Origin: Allocoprococcus comes
GTDB taxonomy: Bacteria > Bacillota > Clostridia > Lachnospirales > Lachnospiraceae
Assembly: GCF_013300725.1 (NCBI RefSeq)
Contig: NZ_JAAIMM010000011.1
Location: 38,651-102,650 of the forward strand
Direction of reading: 5' to 3'
Length of the DNA: 64,000 nt
The notes below the pieces were generated by a model. The model did not search any database. It was given only the letters and a program-made list of their open reading frames with translations, and was not told the origin of the DNA. The position numbers were made by a program, and so were the translations under genes. This document shows, piece after piece, positions 63,837 to 64,000 of the stretch (its first letter is position 1; the number at the start of each line of letters is the position of its first letter).

Positions 63837-64000
63837 GACAATAAGCGGGAATCCTCGGCAATTCAATTACCGAGATGAAAGCGCAAGATTGTGCATGTCT
63901 GCACCTTAAAAATAATATAATAATCTTCCTACCCTTGATATTAATACTTAAATGAAAAACTAATTTCCAGCTGTAGATTATCCCTGTAATTCTGCAGGAT
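63837..64000. other. Noncoding end of window
   Basis: AT-rich, no convincing gene. A near-palindrome with arms CTCGG (63854-63858) and CCGAG (63870-63874) may be part of the MATE terminator, but no T run follows. Confidence 0.4.

Overview
The window looks like a chromosome segment from a sporulating gut Firmicute of the Lachnospiraceae, probably a Mediterraneibacter/Dorea/Ruminococcus gnavus-like species. Evidence: moderate-to-low GC, strong AGGAGG ribosome binding sites, spoVT, the SCIFF peptide with its radical SAM maturase beside a fused secDF, HemZ, a DUF4317 protein, and a dTDP-rhamnose glycan locus. The species is inferred; no rRNA or marker gene settles it. Almost all genes lie on the minus strand, so the window is best read from right to left.

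Layout. (1) 1-3.2 kb: the 5' 99% of hom, a zinc-ribbon membrane protein, and two identical tRNA-Gly(GCC) genes placed head to head with duplicated promoters, next to a block of three chained palindromes. (2) 3.2-19.5 kb: a conserved housekeeping run of M20 amidohydrolase, aspS, hisS, hemZ, an MBL hydrolase, relA, apt, recJ, secDF, the SCIFF maturase, the SCIFF peptide, a TIGR04086 membrane protein and spoVT. (3) 19.5-39.9 kb: a cell-surface rhamnose polysaccharide region. It holds rfbABDC plus an atypical phosphotransferase, and an operon running from an ABC exporter (wzm/wzt type) through two tandem-domain glycosyltransferases, a polyprenyl glycosylphosphotransferase, a rhamnosyltransferase-like GT2 and an LCP anchoring enzyme to a further GT2. 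Three exported rhodanese proteins are woven in: a five-domain surface protein and two two-domain lipoproteins. (4) 40.0-48.7 kb: a ten-gene unit that pairs a YnjBCD-type ABC importer with a nucleoside hydrolase, TIGR04283 and TIGR04282 glycosyltransferases, a CCG-type Fe-S protein, a C-GCAxxG-C-C protein and a LysR regulator. This is the best candidate for an undescribed system. (5) 48.8-64 kb: a membrane pyrophosphatase, a V4R protein and a diguanylate cyclase gene broken by one in-frame TGA, glycerate kinase, a YkgJ/radical SAM pair, YqeY, a MazEF-like toxin-antitoxin pair with a 29-bp palindromic operator, DUF4317, an M50 protease, tandem TVP38 proteins, rpiB, SseB-like and a MATE transporter.

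How the parts work together. RfbABDC make dTDP-L-rhamnose, the GT2 enzymes build the glycan on undecaprenyl phosphate started by the polyprenyl transferase, Wzm/Wzt export it and LCP attaches it to peptidoglycan. The exported rhodaneses are co-located and, for one lipoprotein, translationally coupled to a glycosyltransferase. In E. coli the ynjBCD genes sit next to the exported rhodanese ynjE, so the presence here of both a YnjBCD system and several exported rhodaneses suggests, but does not show, a shared function in extracytoplasmic sulfur or metalloid chemistry.
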